Below the pieces are notes generated by a model. That model saw nothing but the letters and a program-made list of their open reading frames with translations. It was not told the origin of the DNA and did no database searches. A stretch of DNA of 64,000 nucleotides from Thiorhodovibrio frisius (GTDB lineage: Bacteria; Pseudomonadota; Gammaproteobacteria; Chromatiales; Chromatiaceae), in NCBI RefSeq assembly GCF_033954835.1, contig NZ_CP121471.1:1240001-1304000 (forward strand), given 5' to 3'. Positions within the stretch are counted from its first letter, which is position 1, and every line of letters starts with the position of its first letter. Position numbers and translations under genes: made by a program. Positions 57,648 to 64,000 of the stretch are shown piece after piece.

Positions 57648-59054
57648 TCACAGCAACAATCGCCGAATATCCGACAGCAACTGCCGCAGCAGGCTGGTGA
57701 AGCGCACGCCGTCGGCGCCGTCGACGACTCTGTGATCATAAGACAATGATAGCGGCAGCATCAGCCGGGGTTTAAAGTCCTGACCATTCCATACCGGCTT
57801 CATCTCGGTGCGCGACACGCCAAGAATGGCGACTTCGGGCGCGTTGACGATGGGCGTGAAGGCCGTCCCGCCGATGCCGCCGAGGCTGGAGATGCTGAAG
57901 ACGCCGCCTTGCATGTCGGCGGCCAGCAGCTTGCCGTCGCGCGCTTTCTGGCTCAGGGTCATGAGTTCTTCGGCCAGGGCAAACAGGCCTTTTTGATCGA
58001 CATTGCGCACCACCGGCACCACCAGGCCCTTGGGCGTATCCACGGCCACGCCAATGTGGCAATAGTGCTTGTGGATCAGTTGCTCGCAGTCGGGCGCGAG
58101 CGATGCCTTGACCACAGGCATTTGTCCCAGGGCGGTGGCCACGGCTTTGAGCAGGAAGGGCATGAAGGTGAGCCTGACGCCGGCTTTCTCGGCGGCAGCT
58201 TTTTGCCCTTTGCGGAAGGCTTCCAGCTCGGTGATGTCGGCCTCGTCGAACTGGGTGACATGGGGCACCGTGAGCCAGCAGCGGTGGAGATGGGCGCCGC
58301 TGATTTTTTTGATGCGCGGCAGCGGTTCGCTGGTGACCGGGCCGAATTGGCTGAAGTCCACCGCCGGAGCGCTGGGAAGTTGGAAGGGTGCGCCCGGGGC
58401 CGCCGCCGCTGTGCCTGCGGCCAGGCTCTGCTTGACGAATTGCTGGACGTCATCTTTCAGGATGCGCTGCTTGCGCCCGCTGCCTTTGACTCGGTGCAGG
58501 TCAACGCCCAACTCGCGCGCAAAGCGGCGTACCGCCGGGCTGGCGTGGGGTGTGCGGCCATGGGCGATGGCGGCCATGTCTTCCGGGCGCGGCAGTATGG
58601 GTGCCTTGCGCCGTTCGGCCTCGCCGGGGGCGCGTGTCGGGGGTTGATTGGCAGACGGCTGAGCTGAGGGCGCGGGCTCGGGTGTGCGGGGCTGCGCCGA
58701 GGAGGGCACCGAGGGGGATGATGGCGCTGGTGCCGTTTCTGGTTTGGGTGTCGACTCGGCCTGGTCACCCCCCGAGTTGCTTGCAGCGCCGCTTTCTGCG
58801 CTGGCTCCGGCGCTGCCAGTGGCAACGCGCATCAGCAGCTTGCCCTGGCTGATCCGCTCCCCGACGGAGACCAACACCTCTTTCACCTCGCCGCCAAGCG
58901 GGGAGGGGATTTCAATACTGGCCTTGTCGCTTTCGAGTGTCAGCAGCGACTGCTCGGGCGCGATGCGATCACCCGGGGCGACCAGGATCTCGATAATTTC
59001 GACATCGCTGAAATCGCCGATATCGGGAAGCAGAACGTCTTCTAGCGTGGCCAA
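57648..59054 (-). CDS. aceF: Pyruvate dehydrogenase E2, dihydrolipoyl acetyltransferase
   Basis: 468 residues. One lipoyl domain (LTLESDKASIEIPSP with the lipoyl Lys), an Ala/Pro/Ser-rich linker, the E3-binding domain (SPAVRRFARELGVDLHRVKGSG) and the acyltransferase core ending in the catalytic SYDHRVVDGADGVRF. Many E. coli-type E2 proteins have three lipoyl domains; this one has one. It follows aceE by 96 bases. Confidence 0.97.
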   Translation of the reverse strand: MATLEDVLLPDIGDFSDVEIIEILVAPGDRIAPEQSLLTLESDKASIEIPSPLGGEVKEVLVSVGERISQGKLLMRVATGSAGASAESGAASNSGGDQAESTPKPETAPAPSSPSVPSSAQPRTPEPAPSAQPSANQPPTRAPGEAERRKAPILPRPEDMAAIAHGRTPHASPAVRRFARELGVDLHRVKGSGRKQRILKDDVQQFVKQSLAAGTAAAAPGAPFQLPSAPAVDFSQFGPVTSEPLPRIKKISGAHLHRCWLTVPHVTQFDEADITELEAFRKGQKAAAEKAGVRLTFMPFLLKAVATALGQMPVVKASLAPDCEQLIHKHYCHIGVAVDTPKGLVVPVVRNVDQKGLFALAEELMTLSQKARDGKLLAADMQGGVFSISSLGGIGGTAFTPIVNAPEVAILGVSRTEMKPVWNGQDFKPRLMLPLSLSYDHRVVDGADGVRFTSLLRQLLSDIRRLLL

Positions 59055-59150
59055 GGCTGGCGTCTCCTGGCTGTCAATCCTGGGTTAATTCTTGAGTTGG
59101 CCGCCCGTCAAGGCGAATCAATCCGCCTTGACGGGCGTGCCGGGTGCTGG

Positions 59151-61799
59151 TCACTGAGTGACCGGGTTCGGCTTGTCGGGATCAATGCGATATTTGGTGA
59201 TCGCCTCGCTGACCCGCGCTTTGTCGATGGTCCCCTCGGCGGCGAGCGCGCTCAGGGCTGCGACGGCGATGTACCAGCGGTTCACCTCGAAGAACTTGCG
59301 CAATTGCGCGCGCATGTCACTGCGCCCGAAGCCGTCGGTGCCCAGTGTTACATAGCGCCGGGTCAGATAGGGGCGAATCTGATCGGCATAGGCGCGCATG
59401 TAATCGGTAGCGGCGACGATGGGGCCGGTGGTGGTGCCGAGTTGCTGTTCGACAAAGCTCTGACGCGGCGCATCCTCAGGGTGCAAGCGGTTCCAGCGCT
59501 CGCAGTCCAGGCCATCGCGACGCAGCTCGTTGAAGCTGGTGGTGCTCCACACCTGGGAGGTCAGGCCAAAGTCTTTCTCCAGCAGCTCAGCCGCTGCCAG
59601 CACCTCGCGCAGGATGGTGCCGGAACCCAGCAACTGCACTTGGGCATCAGCCGTCTCCCGCACCGGATAAAGCCCGCGCTTGATGCCCTCTTCGGCACCC
59701 TCGGGCAGCGCCGGCTGCGGGTAGTTCTCGTTCATCACTGTGATGTAGTAGAAGACGTTTTCCTTCTCCTGATACATCCGGCGCAGGCCGTCCTGCACGA
59801 TCACTGCCAGCTCATAAGCGTAGGCCGGATCATAGCTGACGCAGTTGGGGATGGTCGCGGCGGCGAGATGGCTGTGGCCGTCCTGATGCTGCAAGCCCTC
59901 GCCGGCCAGGGTTGTCCGGCCTGCCGTGCCGCCGATTAGAAAGCCGCGCGCCTGCATGTCGCCCGAGGCCCAGATCAGATCTCCCACGCGCTGGAAGCCG
60001 AACATGGAGTAATAGATATAGAAAGGAATCATCGCCTGGCCATGGTTGGCGTAGGCGGTGGCGGCGGCAATCCAGGAGGACATGGCACCGGCCTCGTTGA
60101 TGCCCTCTTGCAGGATCTGGCCGTTTTTCTCCTCGCGGTAGTACATCACCTGGTCGGAATCGACCGGCTCGTAGAGCTGCCCCACGTGGGAATAAATGCC
60201 GAGCTGACGGAACATGCCCTCCATGCCGAAGGTACGCGCCTCGTCCGGCACAATGGGGACGATAAACTTGCCAATGGTCTTGTCGCGCACCAGGCTGGAG
60301 AGCATCCGCACTAACGCCATGGTGGTGGACAACTCGCGCTCGCCGCTGCTTTCCAAGAGCGCGGAGAAGCTCTGAAGCCTTGGCACCTCAAGGCGTTCGG
60401 ACTTGTCCTGACGCACCGGCAGCGGGCCACCGAGGGCTTCGCGACGCTCGTGCAGATAGCGGATCTCGGGGCTGTCCGGTGGTGGCTTGTAGAAGGGCGC
60501 GGCACCGATCTGATCGTCAGAGATCGGGATATTAAAGCGGTCGCGGAAGGCCTTGAGGTGGGTCTCACCCATTTTCTTCTGCGAGTGGGTGATATTCATC
60601 CCCTCGCCAGCCACGCCCATGCCATAACCTTTAACGGTCTTGGCCAGAATCACTGTCGGCTGGCCTTCAGTGCGCAGCGCCTCCTGATAGGCGGCGAAAA
60701 TCTTCACCGGATCATGGCCACCGCGATTCAGCCGCCAGATGTCGTCATCGGTCAGGTTGGCGACCAAGTCGGCCAACTCTGGATACTTGCCGAAGAAGTG
60801 CTCGCGGGTATAGGCGCCGCCCTTGGCCTTGTAAGCCTGGTAGTCGCCATCGACGCATTCCTCCATGCGCTTGACCAGCAGCCCCTGCTTGTCGCGGGTA
60901 AAGAGCGGGTCCCAGTAACTGCCCCAGAGCACCTTGACGACATTCCAGCCGGCACCGCGAAAGACCGCTTCCAACTCCTGGATGATTTTGCCATTGCCGC
61001 GTACCGGCCCATCGAGCCGTTGCAGATTGCAGTTGACCACAAAGACCAGGTTGTCGAGCCGCTCGCGCGCTGCCAGCGAAATGGCGCCCAGGGATTCCGG
61101 CTCGTCCATCTCGCCGTCGCCCAGAAAGGCCCATACCTTGCGTCCCTCGGTGTTGAGTACGCCACGATCACTCAGATAGCGCATGAAGCGCGCCTGATAG
61201 ATGGCCATAATGGGGCCTAAGCCCATGGAGACGGTCGGGAACTGCCAGAAGCCCGGCATTAGCCAGGGATGCGGATAAGACGACAGGCCGTTGCCATCGA
61301 CCTCTTGGCGGAAATTGTACAGTTGCTCCTCGCTGATGCGTCCTTCCAGAAAAGCGCGCGCGTAGATACCGGGCGCCGAGTGGCCCTGGATGAAAACCAG
61401 ATCTCCGCCATGATCCTTGCTCGCGGCGCGGAAGAAGTGATTGAAGCCAACATCGTAGAGCGTGGCGCTGGAGGCAAAGGAGGAAATATGCCCGCCGAGT
61501 TCGGTTGACAGCCGATTGGCCTGCACCACCATGGCCATGGCGTTCCAGCGCACGAAGGAGCGGATGCGCCGTTCAATGGCGCGATCACCGGGGAAACGCT
61601 CCTGCTGGGTGACCGGGATGGTATTCACATAGGCCGTATTGGCGCTGAACGGCAGATGCGCACCGGAGCGGCGCGCCTTGTCGATCAGGCGTTCGAGCAG
61701 ATAGTGCGCGCGCTCAACCCCCTCGTTCTCCAAGACGGCATCCAGGGCTTCGAGCCATTCTTGGGTTTCCTGAGGGTCGATATCGGGCTTGTTGGACAT
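59151..61799 (-). CDS. aceE: Pyruvate dehydrogenase E1 component
   Basis: 882 residues, the size of homodimeric AceE. Seen are LPFSANTAYVNTIPVTQQE near the start, the thiamine diphosphate motif GDGEMDEPESLGAIS…NCNLQRLDGPV (GDG-x-NN variant), and DGHSHLAAATIPN in the C-terminal half. It decarboxylates pyruvate and acetylates the lipoyl arm of AceF. The gene heads the minus-strand operon; a candidate promoter lies 82–110 bases upstream. Confidence 0.97.
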   Translation of the reverse strand: MSNKPDIDPQETQEWLEALDAVLENEGVERAHYLLERLIDKARRSGAHLPFSANTAYVNTIPVTQQERFPGDRAIERRIRSFVRWNAMAMVVQANRLSTELGGHISSFASSATLYDVGFNHFFRAASKDHGGDLVFIQGHSAPGIYARAFLEGRISEEQLYNFRQEVDGNGLSSYPHPWLMPGFWQFPTVSMGLGPIMAIYQARFMRYLSDRGVLNTEGRKVWAFLGDGEMDEPESLGAISLAARERLDNLVFVVNCNLQRLDGPVRGNGKIIQELEAVFRGAGWNVVKVLWGSYWDPLFTRDKQGLLVKRMEECVDGDYQAYKAKGGAYTREHFFGKYPELADLVANLTDDDIWRLNRGGHDPVKIFAAYQEALRTEGQPTVILAKTVKGYGMGVAGEGMNITHSQKKMGETHLKAFRDRFNIPISDDQIGAAPFYKPPPDSPEIRYLHERREALGGPLPVRQDKSERLEVPRLQSFSALLESSGERELSTTMALVRMLSSLVRDKTIGKFIVPIVPDEARTFGMEGMFRQLGIYSHVGQLYEPVDSDQVMYYREEKNGQILQEGINEAGAMSSWIAAATAYANHGQAMIPFYIYYSMFGFQRVGDLIWASGDMQARGFLIGGTAGRTTLAGEGLQHQDGHSHLAAATIPNCVSYDPAYAYELAVIVQDGLRRMYQEKENVFYYITVMNENYPQPALPEGAEEGIKRGLYPVRETADAQVQLLGSGTILREVLAAAELLEKDFGLTSQVWSTTSFNELRRDGLDCERWNRLHPEDAPRQSFVEQQLGTTTGPIVAATDYMRAYADQIRPYLTRRYVTLGTDGFGRSDMRAQLRKFFEVNRWYIAVAALSALAAEGTIDKARVSEAITKYRIDPDKPNPVTQ

Positions 61800-61880
61800 G
61801 GCAGTCTTAAGGAATGTCTGAGTCAGGATGTCGGGCGCGAGACATGAACCGTCCCAGTCGCGGGGCGCAAAATACGCGCC

Positions 61881-61909
61881 AAATTACCCTAGGCGTGGCA
61901 GATTGGCAA
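61881..61909 (-). promoter_or_regulatory. Candidate aceE promoter
   Basis: On the minus strand TTGCCA (61904–61909), a 17-base spacer and TAATTT (61881–61886) fit a sigma-70 promoter. It would start RNA near 61874, giving a leader of about 75 bases. Confidence 0.4.
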
Positions 61910-62043
61910 ATTGTCCGGGTTGCTCGAGCCCGAGAAAACAAGGGCGAGTTGCGTTTTGTGATCTCAGGATTTTGGTTGTGCCGAACAATTGCTGGCACGA
62001 TTGAGTCAGCGGATTTCATAACGCGGCCAATCCGACTTCTTGA

Positions 62044-62071
62044 TTGGGTCTGACTCGATGTGTCCTAATAA
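62044..62071 (+). promoter_or_regulatory. Candidate promoter of the terminal kinase gene
   Basis: TTGGGT (62044–62049), 16 bases, then TAATAA (62066–62071), about 80 bases ahead of the ATG. Sigma-70-like, with a slightly short spacer. Confidence 0.3.
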
Positions 62072-62153
62072 TGGATTTGCAGTGTGTGGGCTTTGACCTG
62101 AAATCGCAATTTTCCGCACTCCCCTCCTGACCGTGAATGGCCTTCCCAAGACG

Positions 62154-64000
<1,847 letters not shown>

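Larger units (their letters stand above)
61800..62153. other. Divergent promoter region between aceE and the terminal kinase
   Basis: 354 bases without a gene. It holds candidate promoters on both strands (given separately) and a small GC-rich stem GGCGC/GCGCC on the aceE leader side (about 61864–61880). No clear PdhR-type operator (AATTGGTnnnACCAATT) is seen. Confidence 0.5.

Noticed and set aside
61800-62153. PdhR-like operator ahead of aceE
   Set aside because: No AATTGGTnnnACCAATT-like palindrome is present; short AATTG pieces are scattered and unpaired.

Overview
The window is a GC-rich gammaproteobacterial chromosome segment. Gene content (BLUF photoreceptor, rubrerythrin, HTH–ferredoxin–reductase fusion, many PAS hybrid kinases, RmlBAC next to GlgC) suggests a purple sulfur bacterium of the Chromatiales type; this is inference from gene content and composition, not from a marker gene.

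Layout. 1–4560: start of a condensation-domain protein (cut by the window edge), a frameshifted CNT nucleoside transporter, an intergenic repeat patch, acylphosphatase, rubrerythrin, a VWA protein and a membrane J-domain protein. 4601–7592: three-gene MCE/Mla-type lipid ABC transporter. 7725–13656: methyltransferase, HD-GYP protein, Hsp33, metallophosphoesterase, thiamine-binding-like protein and two unknown small genes. 13653–19394 (all minus): glgC-rmlB-rmlA-rmlC-purM-purN. 19978–31039: gpmI, thyA, sohB-like, HAD phosphatase, the HTH–2Fe-2S reductase with queG, then nnr-tsaE-amiC. A tRNA-Met(CAT) with a terminator follows at 31191–31267.

31872–41355 is a sensory cluster: BLUF protein, 4-PAS hybrid kinase, a chemoreceptor with one Cache domain nested in another, a broken CZB-domain gene and a second hybrid kinase. 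Next come lrgA/lrgB-like genes, an MscS channel, an unknown membrane protein and a truncated receiver gene. 45925–46925 is an AT-richer scar with a textbook LexA box, strong dyads and an IS91-type transposase zinc-ribbon remnant. It leads into a compact three-gene module (46926–50183): a HEPN-like helical protein, a ParA-like ATPase whose P-loop reads KGGVGRST (Arg for the usual Lys), and a second P-loop ATPase. I know no name for this module; it is the best candidate for an undescribed (possibly defence) system here.

50267–55119: a response regulator–GGDEF diguanylate cyclase and a very large CBS–PAS–HK–REC–REC–HPt kinase. 55478–61799: pyruvate dehydrogenase operon aceE-aceF-lpd with a MazF/PemK-type toxin–antitoxin pair lodged between aceF and lpd. 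The window ends inside a fourth hybrid-type kinase.

Overall, housekeeping operons are intact and tightly packed (many ATGA overlaps), while signalling and accessory genes show decay, truncation and insertion. A small directional repeat sits just after the stop codons of several minus-strand genes, and a second repeat family occurs near 1.9 kb and 13.3 kb.
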